A stretch of 64,000 nucleotides of DNA from Cellulosimicrobium cellulans. GTDB taxonomy: Bacteria; Actinomycetota; Actinomycetes; Actinomycetales; Cellulomonadaceae. The position numbers were made by a program, and so were the translations under genes. The stretch lies in assembly GCF_006539945.1 (NCBI RefSeq), contig NZ_BJNZ01000007.1, forward strand, positions 149,940 to 213,939. Reading direction: 5' to 3'. This document shows positions 56,636 to 64,000 of this stretch, one piece after another; the first letter of the stretch is position 1, and every line of letters begins with the position of its first letter. The notes below the pieces were generated by a model. The model was not told where the DNA came from, searched no databases, and worked only from the letters and a program-made list of their open reading frames with translations.

Positions 56636-57073
56636 ATGGCCCTGGTCTACTTCGACGCGAGCGCGCTGGTGAAGCTCTGCGTCCCCGAGGCAGGCTCCGC
56701 CCTGGCGAGCCGCCTGTGGAACCGCGCGGACGTCGTCGTGACGAGCCGCCTCGCCGACGTCGAGGTGCGGGCAGCCCTCGCCGCCGGCGCCCGCGGCGGC
56801 GTGCTAGACGGCCCCGGGCACGCGCGCGCTCTCGGCACGTGGGACGTGCTGCGCCCGGCGCTGCACGTGGTCGAGGTCTCCGGTGCCGTCGCCGATCGTG
56901 CTGCCGAGCTCGTCGCCGGAGGCGCGATGCGCAGCAACGACGCGGTCCACGTGGCGAGCGCCCTTGCCGTGGGGCACGACGACACGATCGTCGCGGCCTG
57001 GGACCCGCACGTGGTGTCCGCGGCCCGCTCGGCCGGGCTGCGCGTGGTGCCGTGGCCCCTCGCCAGACCGTAG
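56636..57073 (+). CDS. vapC: PIN domain ribonuclease toxin (VapC)
   Basis: 145 aa PIN domain: acidic metal ligands at YFDASALVKL (Asp7), ADVEVRAAL (Glu about 42), SNDAVHVASAL (Asp about 102) and VAAWDPH (Asp about 120). All four are present, so RNase activity is likely. Located just after the antitoxin gene. Confidence 0.9.
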   Translation: MALVYFDASALVKLCVPEAGSALASRLWNRADVVVTSRLADVEVRAALAAGARGGVLDGPGHARALGTWDVLRPALHVVEVSGAVADRAAELVAGGAMRSNDAVHVASALAVGHDDTIVAAWDPHVVSAARSAGLRVVPWPLARP

Positions 57074-57076
57074 GCT
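57071..57076 (+). promoter_or_regulatory. -10 element of the DUF2516 gene
   Basis: TAGGCT, 7 nt before GTG 57084; overlaps the vapC stop codon. Confidence 0.5.
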
Positions 57077-57083
57077 CGTGCCC

Positions 57084-57422
57084 GTGGGAATCATCGGGTC
57101 GCTGCAGTGGATCGTCTACCTCGTCCTCTCGCTCGTCGTGTTCGGGACGCAGCTCTTCGCGCTCGTCGACGCCATCCGGCGTCCGGCGAGCGCCTTCACC
57201 GCCGAGGGCAAGCTGACCAAGCCGATCTGGCTCGCGATCCTCGGCGTCGCCGCGGCGCTCGGGTTCCTCTCGCTGCCGCTCGGCGGCGGCGTGAACCTCG
57301 GCTTCCTCGGGCTCATCGCCGTGGTGGCCGCGATCGTCTACCTGGTCGACGTGCGCCCGCGCCTCCAGCCGTACGGCAACGGCCGCGGCAACGGGTCGTC
57401 CGGCCGCCCGGGCGGCTGGTGA
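57084..57422 (+). CDS. DUF2516 membrane protein
   Basis: 112 aa, three hydrophobic segments, with the DUF2516 pattern FALVDAIRRPASAF...GKLTKPIWLAIL. Disordered Gly/Asn/Arg tail. Function unknown. The GTG at 57084 fits a leaderless start; its stop overlaps the asparaginase start. Confidence 0.88.
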   Translation: MGIIGSLQWIVYLVLSLVVFGTQLFALVDAIRRPASAFTAEGKLTKPIWLAILGVAAALGFLSLPLGGGVNLGFLGLIAVVAAIVYLVDVRPRLQPYGNGRGNGSSGRPGGW

Positions 57423-58495
57423 GTGCGCCGGTGGTGACCGCGCGCGTCCACGGCGGGGTCGAGCGCGCCGCCGTGCCGCTCGCCGAGGTCGTGCGCGGTG
57501 ACCTCGTCGAGTCCGTCCACGCCGGGCACCTGGCGCTGCTGGGCGCGGACGGGGAGCCTGTCCTGGAGCGTGGCGACGCCGACGCCGTGGTCTGGCCGCG
57601 GTCGAGCGTCAAGCCGTTCCAGGTCGTCGCGATGCTGCGGCACGGTCTCGTCCTCCCGCCGCGCCTCCTCGCGCTCGCGGCGGCGAGCCACAACGGGGAG
57701 CCGGAGCACCTGGCGGGGGTCCGCGAGATCCTCGAGGGCGTCGGGCTCGACGAGTCGGCGCTGCGGAGCACCCCGGACATGCCGCTCCACCCGCCCGCCG
57801 CGTTCGCGTGGCAGCTCGAGGGCCACGGGCCGTCGGCGATCACGCAGAACTGCTCGGGCAAGCACGCGGCGATGCTCGCGACGTGCGTCGCCGCCGGCTG
57901 GGACACCGCCACCTACCTGGACGTCGACCACCCCCTCCAGGTCGCGGTCCGCGAGACCGTCGCCGAGGCGACCGGCGTGCCGGTCGAGCACGTGACGGTC
58001 GACGGCTGCGGCGCGCCGCTCTTCTCGACGACCGTGCGCGGCCTCGCGCGAGCGTTCGGGCACCTCGCGGCCGCCCCGGAGCGAGACCCGCTCTCCCCGG
58101 AGGCGCAGGTCGCGCGCGCGATGTCGACGTTCCCGGAGATGGTCGGCGGGACGGGCCGGGACGCGACCCTCGCGATGCGCGCGGTGCCCGGCCTGGTCGC
58201 CAAGGACGGTGCGGACGGCGTCTACGGAGCCGGCCTGCCCGACGGCAGCGCCCTCGCCTTCAAGGTGCTCGACGGCGCGTCACGCCCGCGACCGGCGGTG
58301 CTCGCCGCCGCGCTCCGGCACCTCGGCGCGCCCGGCATCGCGGGGGCCGACGACGCGGCGCTCGCCGCGCTCGGCGACGTGCCCGTGCTCGGCGCGGGCC
58401 GGCCCGTGGGCGTCGTGCGGCCGGTCCTCGACGGCGCGACGGCGGTCCCGACCGGTGCTGCGGGTCGGGGACACGACGCGGAGCGGCGCTCGTGA
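57419..58495 (+). CDS. L-asparaginase II family (Rhizobium etli type)
   Basis: 358 aa. Unlike the bacterial type I/II fold this belongs to the ReAV family: [17 protein letters not shown] (Ser-x-x-Lys), [12 protein letters not shown] and [11 protein letters not shown], whose serines, lysines and cysteines form its site. Hydrolyses asparagine to aspartate and ammonia. GTG 57419 overlaps the previous stop (4 nt), and its own stop overlaps dtd (GTGA). The C-terminal 20 residues are low complexity. Confidence 0.88.
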   Translation: MSAPVVTARVHGGVERAAVPLAEVVRGDLVESVHAGHLALLGADGEPVLERGDADAVVWPRSSVKPFQVVAMLRHGLVLPPRLLALAAASHNGEPEHLAGVREILEGVGLDESALRSTPDMPLHPPAAFAWQLEGHGPSAITQNCSGKHAAMLATCVAAGWDTATYLDVDHPLQVAVRETVAEATGVPVEHVTVDGCGAPLFSTTVRGLARAFGHLAAAPERDPLSPEAQVARAMSTFPEMVGGTGRDATLAMRAVPGLVAKDGADGVYGAGLPDGSALAFKVLDGASRPRPAVLAAALRHLGAPGIAGADDAALAALGDVPVLGAGRPVGVVRPVLDGATAVPTGAAGRGHDAERRS

Positions 58496-58932
58496 GGGCC
58501 GTCGTGCAGCGCGTCTCGCGCGCGAGCGTGAGCGTCGTGGGCGAGGACGGGTCGTCGGAGGTCGTCGGGGCGATCGACCGCCCGGGGCTGCTCGCGCTCG
58601 TCGGCGTGACGCACGACGACGGCGCGGCCCAGGTCGAGACGATCGCGCGCAAGATCGCCGAGCTGCGGATCCTCGCGGGGGAGCGGTCGGTGCAGGACGA
58701 GGGCGCGCCGGTGCTGGTCGTCAGCCAGTTCACGCTCTACGCCGACACGAGGAAGGGCCGCCGCCCGTCGTGGAACGGCGCGGCGCCCGGGCCCGTCGCC
58801 GAGCCTCTCGTCGAGGCGGTCGTCGAGCGGCTCCGCGAGCGCGGGATCGACGTCGCGACCGGACGGTTCGGCGCGCACATGGCCGTCGAGCTCGTCAACG
58901 ACGGCCCGGTCACGCTCCTCCTCGAGGCCTGA
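58492..58932 (+). CDS. dtd: D-aminoacyl-tRNA deacylase
   Basis: 146 aa, removes D-amino acids (and Gly from mischarged tRNA-Ala) from tRNA. Family motifs: [31 protein letters not shown] with the SQFT active-site segment, and the C-terminal [10 protein letters not shown] (the Gly-Pro motif). GTG overlaps the asparaginase stop. Followed by the second repeat composite. Confidence 0.94.
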   Translation: MRAVVQRVSRASVSVVGEDGSSEVVGAIDRPGLLALVGVTHDDGAAQVETIARKIAELRILAGERSVQDEGAPVLVVSQFTLYADTRKGRRPSWNGAAPGPVAEPLVEAVVERLRERGIDVATGRFGAHMAVELVNDGPVTLLLEA

Positions 58933-59016
58933 CCGCCTTCGCGCCGAGCACCCACGCCGCGCTCCGCGACGGGTTAGCCCATACGTGGCCGCGAACGAAC
59001 GGAACCTGGGTTGGCC

Positions 59017-59519
59017 GAGGTAGAGCCGTGGTTGCGCGAGGTAGAGCCCTGGTCACGCGAGGTAGAGCCGTGGTTGCGCGAGGTAGAGCCGTGGTTGCGC
59101 GAGGTAGAGCCCTGGTCACGCGAGGTAGAGCCGTGGTTGCGCGAGGTAGAGCCGTGGTTCTTGTGCCCGACGGCGCGTGGTCACCTTGGGTGGTCGGGGT
59201 GGGTGGTGGTGCCGCGTCTACCGTCCGCCGCTCGTTCCTCGCGGCTCCCGCCAGGCCCGCCACGACGCGGCACCACCACCCACCCCGCCCGGCGTCGTCT
59301 CACCCTGGTCTTCGCCCACCTCGGGCGACCGCCCGCGGTGGCGGTTCAGCCGAGGGCCGCCGACCGGCGCCTTCTGGGCGATCGGACGGTCGGCCGTCGG
59401 CGACGCTGCAGCGCAGGGCGAGCGGACGTCGTCGGACCGGGCTTCTACCTCGGCGGACCACGGCTCTACCTCGTGTGACCACGGCTCTACCTCGGCGGAC
59501 CACGGTTCTACCTCGGCGG
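59017..59519. repeat. 21-bp repeat composite, copy B (direct array - hairpin core - inverted array)
   Basis: Occupies the 613-bp gap between convergent dtd and corA; no trustworthy gene in it. Seven direct units start at 59017, 59038, 59059, 59080, 59101, 59122 and 59143, alternating GTGGT and CTGGT versions of the core; four inverted units start at 59436, 59457, 59478 and 59499. The middle about 270 bp shares with copy A a block around the large hairpin and the stretch CCGCCCGGCGTCGTCT. The same order, number and spacing as copy A imply a common ancestor rather than chance. Confidence 0.9.
59195..59287. repeat. Core hairpin of composite copy B
   Basis: Perfect 23-bp arms (59195-59217 and 59265-59287; inner part GGTGGTGCCGCGT) with a 47-nt loop, the same loop length as copy A and only two visible base differences in the loop. 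Far longer than a simple terminator stem. Confidence 0.88.
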
Positions 59520-59545
59520 AGCGGGCGGGGCGTGGGTCGTGGAGG

Positions 59546-60604
59546 TCAGCGGAGCCAGCCGCGGCGCTTGATGTAGGCGAGCGGGATGACGGCCGCCACC
59601 AGGGTGAGCAGGACCGTGACGGTGAAGCCGGAGGGGCGGTCGAGCTCCGGCATGTGCGTGAAGTTCATGCCGTAGAACGACGCGATGAGCGTCGGCGGCA
59701 GGAACACGGCGGTGATGATCGTGAAGACCTTGACGATCTGCGCCTGCTTGACGTCGAGCGAGGTCATGATCGCCTGCTGGAGATAGCGCACCTTGTCGTG
59801 CTCGAACCCGGCGTGCTGCTTGACCCCGTCGATGTCCGCGACCAGGGTCTCGACGAGCCCGGCGAGCACGGGGTCGGAGTCCGCGATCTCGCTGCGCAGG
59901 TGCCGTGCGGCGCGGGCGAGCGAGAGCTGGGACTCCTGGGCGCGCGAGACGATCTCTTCCGCACGGTTCATGCGGGTGATGGTGTCCTGCATGTCGCTCA
60001 CCCCGATCTCCCGACCCCGGGAGTCGACGCCGCGGGTGGCCTCGTCGATCTCGTCGGACATGTCCTCGAGCAGGTCGCTCGCGTACGACACGACGCGGTC
60101 CGCCGCCTCGTTGAGCGAGTACAGCAGCGCGTACGCGACGCCGTAGGAGGAACCGATGAGCCACGGGGTGCGCCGCATGCGGGCGATCGCCTTGTCGAAG
60201 ACGCCGTAGTGCCGCTGCGGCTGGGCCGTCACGACGACGTCGGGGGAGAGAGCGAGCACGATCCGCTCGTCGACGACCCGGTCGCCGTCGCGCCGCGTGG
60301 CGGTCACGGGGAGGTACACGTGGGCGTCCGTCTCCCAGACCCGTCCGCCGGCGGCGACGAAGTCGACGCCGTGCTCCGCGGCTCGGGCGGCCGCGTCGGG
60401 GTCGCCGACCCCGACCTGGACCCAGTGCGAGCGCAGGACGCGGGGGTCGAACCGGGGCGCGCCGGTGCCGTGGGCGCGGGCGCGCAGGTCCAGCCCGCCC
60501 CGTGCGGGCGCGGGGAGGGCTCGGGCGGCGACCGTCTCGGGGAGGACGCGGGTGGTGCCGACCGCGGGGACGAGGCTCGTGGGCTCGGGCAGCGTCGTCG
60601 TCAT
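59546..60604 (-). CDS. corA: CorA family magnesium/divalent cation channel
   Basis: 352 aa. Large N-terminal cytoplasmic domain with the long helix (VRYLQQAIMTSLDVKQAQIV), then two C-terminal membrane helices, the first ending in the selectivity motif YGMNF, and a short basic end (YIKRRGWLR). Forms a pentameric Mg or Co/Ni channel. ATG shares its A with the stop of the small upstream gene (TGATG), so the two are translationally coupled. Confidence 0.93.
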   Translation of the reverse strand: MTTTLPEPTSLVPAVGTTRVLPETVAARALPAPARGGLDLRARAHGTGAPRFDPRVLRSHWVQVGVGDPDAAARAAEHGVDFVAAGGRVWETDAHVYLPVTATRRDGDRVVDERIVLALSPDVVVTAQPQRHYGVFDKAIARMRRTPWLIGSSYGVAYALLYSLNEAADRVVSYASDLLEDMSDEIDEATRGVDSRGREIGVSDMQDTITRMNRAEEIVSRAQESQLSLARAARHLRSEIADSDPVLAGLVETLVADIDGVKQHAGFEHDKVRYLQQAIMTSLDVKQAQIVKVFTIITAVFLPPTLIASFYGMNFTHMPELDRPSGFTVTVLLTLVAAVIPLAYIKRRGWLR

Positions 60605-60789
60605 CAGACACCTCCTGCGGTGACGTGCACGACCAGCAGCGCGCCGGCGATGAACAGGTACAGGCCGACGGTGAAGGAGATCGACTGGCGTTCCAGGTTG
60701 GGCCGGCGGGTGCGGCGCGGGTCGTCGTGCGCGTCCCGCAGGCGTGCGGGGCGGGTCCGGGTCTCGGTGGCAGGCGAGCGCTGGGTCAT
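60604..60789 (-). CDS. Small single-helix membrane protein coupled to corA
   Basis: 61 aa: a basic, Arg/Thr-rich cytoplasmic half (residues 1-35) and one C-terminal helix (ISFTVGLYLFIAGALLVVHV). AAGGAC lies before the ATG. Overlap with corA suggests a dedicated subunit or a coupling peptide for CorA. I recognise no family. Confidence 0.72.
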   Translation of the reverse strand: MTQRSPATETRTRPARLRDAHDDPRRTRRPNLERQSISFTVGLYLFIAGALLVVHVTAGGV

Positions 60790-61298
60790 GGTGGTCGTCC
60801 TTCTCCGGCGGGCCGACGACCACGGGCGGGCGCCACGGGGTGGGTGGCGGGCGCGGGTGGGTCGGCGGGTGCGTCAGCGGGTGGTCCAGCGGCGCGCACG
60901 ACGGCGCGCGGTGCGCACTGGCGACCTCCCCGCGCGGGACGACGGCCGGTCGCGGGAGTCCTCGAGGAGCTCGCCGACTCAGGCGACGGGCTGCGGGCCA
61001 CGGAGGGTGAGCGCGCAGTGCACGGTTCTATGACTGCTGCCGTCCGGCATGGGGCTCACCTCGCTCTCGTGGTGGCGGCGCCGTGGGCGCCGCACCCGGG
61101 TCGGGGCGCACGAGGACCGTGGCCACGACGGGGATCGGGGCCAGGGTAGCCCTCGCGCTCTGGTGGGGCAAGCGACGTCGGCCCAGGTGGCGGTCGTGTG
61201 ACGGGCGGGAAACGATGAGGTGATCCCTTGTTTACGGAGGGTTGTTAACATTTCATCCGGTCGACGGGCGACGAAGCCCCCGGACGGAGGGTCCCGAC
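60790..61298. promoter_or_regulatory. Long divergent intergenic region before corA and the STAND-like regulator
   Basis: 509 bp with no full gene. On the minus strand TACCCT (61149-61144) is a likely -10, which would leave a 5' leader of about 340 nt ahead of the small gene and corA; it contains a 23-codon open frame and GC-rich hairpins. On the plus strand an AT-rich island (TTGTTT at 61228, TTTCAT at 61251, around TGTTAACA) is the probable promoter of the large gene at 61299. Confidence 0.55.
60979..61050 (-). CDS. Possible leader peptide (23 codons) in the corA leader
   Basis: ATG at 61050 preceded by GAGCGAGGTGAG; peptide starts MPDGSSHRTVHCAL and ends RGPQPVA. Sits in the long leader before the corA operon. 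Mg-transport genes in other bacteria are sometimes controlled by leader peptides; conservation would be needed to believe this one. Confidence 0.35.
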   Translation of the reverse strand: MPDGSSHRTVHCALTLRGPQPVA

Positions 61299-64000
61299 AT
61301 GTCAGAACAGCACGACTACCTGGTTCCCGAGCCGCACCGCCGTGCGGACGCGCGGTCCGCGCGCCGGCTCGAGCGGCTCTCCTCCCGCGCGCAGGAGGTC
61401 GACCGCGCGCTCGCCGCGGTGAGCGAGGGCAAGGGTGGCCTCGTGTGGACGGCGGAGCGCGGGATGGGGGCGAGCGCCACGCTCGAGCTCGTCTGCGAGG
61501 CCGTCGCCTCGCACTCGTTCCCCCGTCCGACGCTCACCCTGCGCTGTCGCCCGCCCGTGGGCGCCCCGGCTCCGGGGTCGGCCGTCGTCTCGGTCGTGTC
61601 GCAGGTGTCGCAGCTCGCGGGCGGCGTCGTCCCGGAGCGCCTCACGCGTGTCCTCGAGCCCGTCGACCCCGGCTTCGGGTACCTCCCCGAGGTCGCGGCC
61701 GTCGCGCTCGCCGAGCTGCTCGTCGAGTCGTTCGACGGCGCGACGGTCGTGCTCGTGGCCGACGACCTGCACCTCCAGGACGAGCTCAGCCGGTCCGTGC
61801 TCGCGAGCCTCGTCGCGCAGCGCCACGCGCCGGTCGTGCTCCTCGGGACCGCCCCGGCGGGCGCGCTCGACCCGTCCTCCGGGCCGTTCGAGCTCCGTGC
61901 CGTCCCGCCACTCGCACCCGCCGACGCCCTCCACCTGCTGCTCGTCGAACGCCGGCTCGCGGTCGCGCCGCACGTCGCGGCCCGCCTCGCGGGGCTCCTC
62001 GGGGGCAACGCCGCGGCGCTGACGCAGACGGCGGCGCTGCTCACACCGGAGCAGCTCACCGGGGGATCGATCCTCCCGGACCCGTTGCCGGCCGTCCCCG
62101 CCGTGCGCTCCCTCTTCGCCGACCGCCTCGCGGCCCTCAGCGAGGGGGAGCGGCACGCGCTCCTGGTCGCGGCCGTCGCCGTCGTGGACCGGACCGAGCT
62201 GCTCCTCTCGGCGACGGGCCTCGCGATGGACGAGGTGCTCGACGGGCCCCTCGCCGAGCACCTCGCGCTCGTGGGCGGCCGCTTCGCGTTCGTCGACCCG
62301 CGCATGCGGTCCCTGGTCCACGCGGACGCACGGCTCGCCGAGCGCACGGCCGCGCACGTCGCGCTCGCCGAGGCGCACCGCCGGGCGGGCGAGGAGGACG
62401 TGGCGGTGTGGCACTCGGCGCTCGCGACGCTCGTCGGCGACCCGGCGCTCGTCCCGGGGCTCCTACGGATCGCGCGTCGGCACCTGGATCGCGGGGACGT
62501 CGTCTGGGCGCACGAGGTGGCGCGCGAGGCCGCGAGCCAGGCCGCGACCGAGCACCGCGCCGAGGCGTTCGCCATCGCGGGCGTCGCGGCGCTGCGGTCG
62601 GGCCACGTGCAGGACGCGGCGGACTGGCTGCGCAAGGCGTCGCGCAGCGGTGACGACGCGCTCCGCGCGCGGACGCTCGGGCCGCTCGTCTCCGCGCTGA
62701 CGCTCGCCGAGGGGCAGGTGCCCGACGACGTGCTCTCGCCCTACCTGCGCGGCGGGCAGCCCGACGACCTGGCGCCGGACGCCGTCGCGGGGGTCGTGTC
62801 GGGCGTGCTCGACGCGGCGCGGCTGCACGCGGAGCGGGGCGACGGCGTGAGCACGTCCCAGCTCCTCGACACGGCGACGTTCCTCGCGTCCTGGTGCGAC
62901 GACGACGAGACGGCCGCCCGGCTGGCGCTCGCGCGGTCCTGGGCCGCGGTGTTCGGCGTGGGCGAGCGCGCGGCCGTCCCCGACGTGGACCTCGGACCGG
63001 ACCACGAGGCGTCGGTGCAGGTCGGCCGGGCGCTCGCCCTCGCGGCCGACGACCGGCTCGAGGACGCGGCGCAGACGCTCGCGAGCGTCGTCGCGTCGCT
63101 CGCCCCGGTCCGCGACGGCGGCCGCTGGTTCGACGGCCCGGACACCGCGCTGACCCCGCTGGCCGAGGCGCACGTGCGCCTCGCGCAGACGCTCGTGCAC
63201 CTCTGGCGTGGCACGCTCACGCGTGCCGCCGACGAGCTCGCCGAGGCGGCGTTCCGCCTGCCGGTCGGGCTGCCGTTCGCCGGGCTGGGGGTCGCGGCCG
63301 CCCGCCGCCTCGACATGATGACCCGGGGCGCCGTCGGCCCGGTCGCGACGGCGCTCGAGGAGACGTGCGCGAGCCCGACGTCCCGCCCGGTGCGGCTCGG
63401 GCTCCTCGTGGACCGGGCGATGGGCGCGGCGTTCGCGCACCACGTGACCCAGGCCGCGACGCTGCTGGAGCTCGCGGCGGAGCGCGAGCGTCCCGACAGC
63501 GCACGCATGCTCCCGCTGCCGGGGCTGGACGACGTCGAGGCATGGGTCGTCGCGGGCCGTCACGACGCGGCGCAGCGCGCGCTGGCCCGGCGGAAGGTCG
63601 ACGCCAAGGAGCTGCCGCCGTCGCTGCGGTCGGCGACGCTCGTCCGGGCCGACGTGTCCCTCGCCGCGCCCGAGGACCTCACCGCGCCGCTCGAGCGGGC
63701 GACGCGGGTGAACCGGACCACGGCCTCGCCGTACGAGCACGCGCGGACCGACCTCTGCGCCGCGCGCGCCCTCGTGCGCGCGGGGGAGCTCCAGCGCGCG
63801 CACGGCCTCTTCCTGTCAGCGATCGAGCTGTTCGACGACGCGGGCGCGGACGCCTGGACGACGATCGCGCGGGACGAGCACGCGGACGTCGTCCGGCTGC
63901 TCGGCGGGCCGGTGGCGGACGACGCCGCGTCCGGTGCCCCGGCGTCGGCGGTCCCGCTCGGTGCCGCGCCCGCCTCCGGGCTCGGCGGGGCGCCGTCCGG
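61299..64000 (+). CDS. Large STAND/LuxR-type regulator with degenerate P-loop, truncated by window edge
   Basis: At least 900 residues, open to the end of the window. An N-terminal ATPase-like module (about 20-330): the Walker A position reads WTAERGMGASATLEL with Ala where Lys is required, while Walker B (TVVLVADDLH) is intact; this is followed by TPR-like helical repeats rich in Ala/Leu (for example AFAIAGVAALRSGHVQDAAD). The layout is that of LuxR-family (MalT-like) regulators, whose helix-turn-helix would lie beyond the window. The ATG at 61299 has GGACGGAGGG in front. The missing Lys suggests ATP is bound weakly or not at all. Confidence 0.75.
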   Translation, partial: MSEQHDYLVPEPHRRADARSARRLERLSSRAQEVDRALAAVSEGKGGLVWTAERGMGASATLELVCEAVASHSFPRPTLTLRCRPPVGAPAPGSAVVSVVSQVSQLAGGVVPERLTRVLEPVDPGFGYLPEVAAVALAELLVESFDGATVVLVADDLHLQDELSRSVLASLVAQRHAPVVLLGTAPAGALDPSSGPFELRAVPPLAPADALHLLLVERRLAVAPHVAARLAGLLGGNAAALTQTAALLTPEQLTGGSILPDPLPAVPAVRSLFADRLAALSEGERHALLVAAVAVVDRTELLLSATGLAMDEVLDGPLAEHLALVGGRFAFVDPRMRSLVHADARLAERTAAHVALAEAHRRAGEEDVAVWHSALATLVGDPALVPGLLRIARRHLDRGDVVWAHEVAREAASQAATEHRAEAFAIAGVAALRSGHVQDAADWLRKASRSGDDALRARTLGPLVSALTLAEGQVPDDVLSPYLRGGQPDDLAPDAVAGVVSGVLDAARLHAERGDGVSTSQLLDTATFLASWCDDDETAARLALARSWAAVFGVGERAAVPDVDLGPDHEASVQVGRALALAADDRLEDAAQTLASVVASLAPVRDGGRWFDGPDTALTPLAEAHVRLAQTLVHLWRGTLTRAADELAEAAFRLPVGLPFAGLGVAAARRLDMMTRGAVGPVATALEETCASPTSRPVRLGLLVDRAMGAAFAHHVTQAATLLELAAERERPDSARMLPLPGLDDVEAWVVAGRHDAAQRALARRKVDAKELPPSLRSATLVRADVSLAAPEDLTAPLERATRVNRTTASPYEHARTDLCAARALVRAGELQRAHGLFLSAIELFDDAGADAWTTIARDEHADVVRLLGGPVADDAASGAPASAVPLGAAPASGLGGAPS

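Noticed and set aside
59011..59478. Plus-strand ORF of REVEPWL heptads as a real gene
   Set aside because: A 21-bp period keeps any frame without a stop open; no ribosome site or start evidence.
60950..61060. M-box magnesium riboswitch before corA
   Set aside because: GAGGTGAG and GGCAGCAG resemble parts of the M-box, but the conserved core and pairing order are not there; a covariance search would decide.

Overview
The window is high-GC DNA with short intergenic gaps, frequent GTG starts and ATGA/GTGA stop-start overlaps. Its gene families (GlnR, GlxR-type Crp, SigK/RskA/DipZ, internally initiated aspartokinase, DUF2516) point to an actinobacterium. The Opp-type transporter next to a GH3 glucosidase suggests a plant-polymer degrader such as Cellulosimicrobium, Cellulomonas or relatives (inference). 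No phage, IS element or CRISPR array was found; this is chromosomal, mostly core sequence.

Layout. 0-9 kb: minus-strand operon for uptake and hydrolysis of an oligosaccharide or peptide-like substrate (GH3 glucosidase, binding lipoprotein, two ATPases, two permeases) with a divergent TetR regulator and two palindromes between them. 9-13 kb: FNT channel, then lysC-asd. 12.7-16 kb: Fic protein, VOC protein, CREST-type membrane hydrolase. 15.5-19.7 kb: YtrA-type GntR regulator with two ABC systems. 20-25 kb: amidotransferase, TSUP exporter with Rrf2 regulator, RsbQ/RsbP stress pair, NUDIX. 25.3-26.7 kb: DAHP synthase behind a Trp/Tyr/Phe leader peptide and terminator. 26.8-31.3 kb: sigK-rskA-fasciclin lipoprotein-dipZ, with the same promoter motif upstream of sigK, the lipoprotein gene and dipZ. 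33.7-35.5 kb: ECF41 sigma factor with its COE partner. 35.5-40 kb: GntR and the methylcitrate genes prpD, prpB, prpC. 40.5-53 kb: FAD oxidoreductase, DUF4239, tRNA-Pro, phosphoesterase, penicillin-binding protein, DUF4177, RidA, Crp, Nth, hydrolase, GlnR, thioredoxin/DUF4395/DsrE group. 53-59 kb: nitrobindin-like, YgfZ, FUSC, VapBC, DUF2516, asparaginase, Dtd. 59.5-64 kb: CorA with a small coupled membrane protein, then a large STAND-like regulator running off the end.

The least explained structure is a family of 21-bp repeats (core GAGGTAGAGCCSTGGT) at four intergenic loci. At two of them (40.04-40.53 and 59.02-59.52 kb) it forms a composite of about 500 bp: about seven direct units, a conserved hairpin core with a 47-nt loop, and three or four units in inverted orientation. 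Other notable regulation is the aromatic attenuator before DAHP synthase, the three matched SigK promoters, an ECF41 promoter, and many -10-like hexamers 6-7 nt before start codons, which implies widespread leaderless mRNAs.
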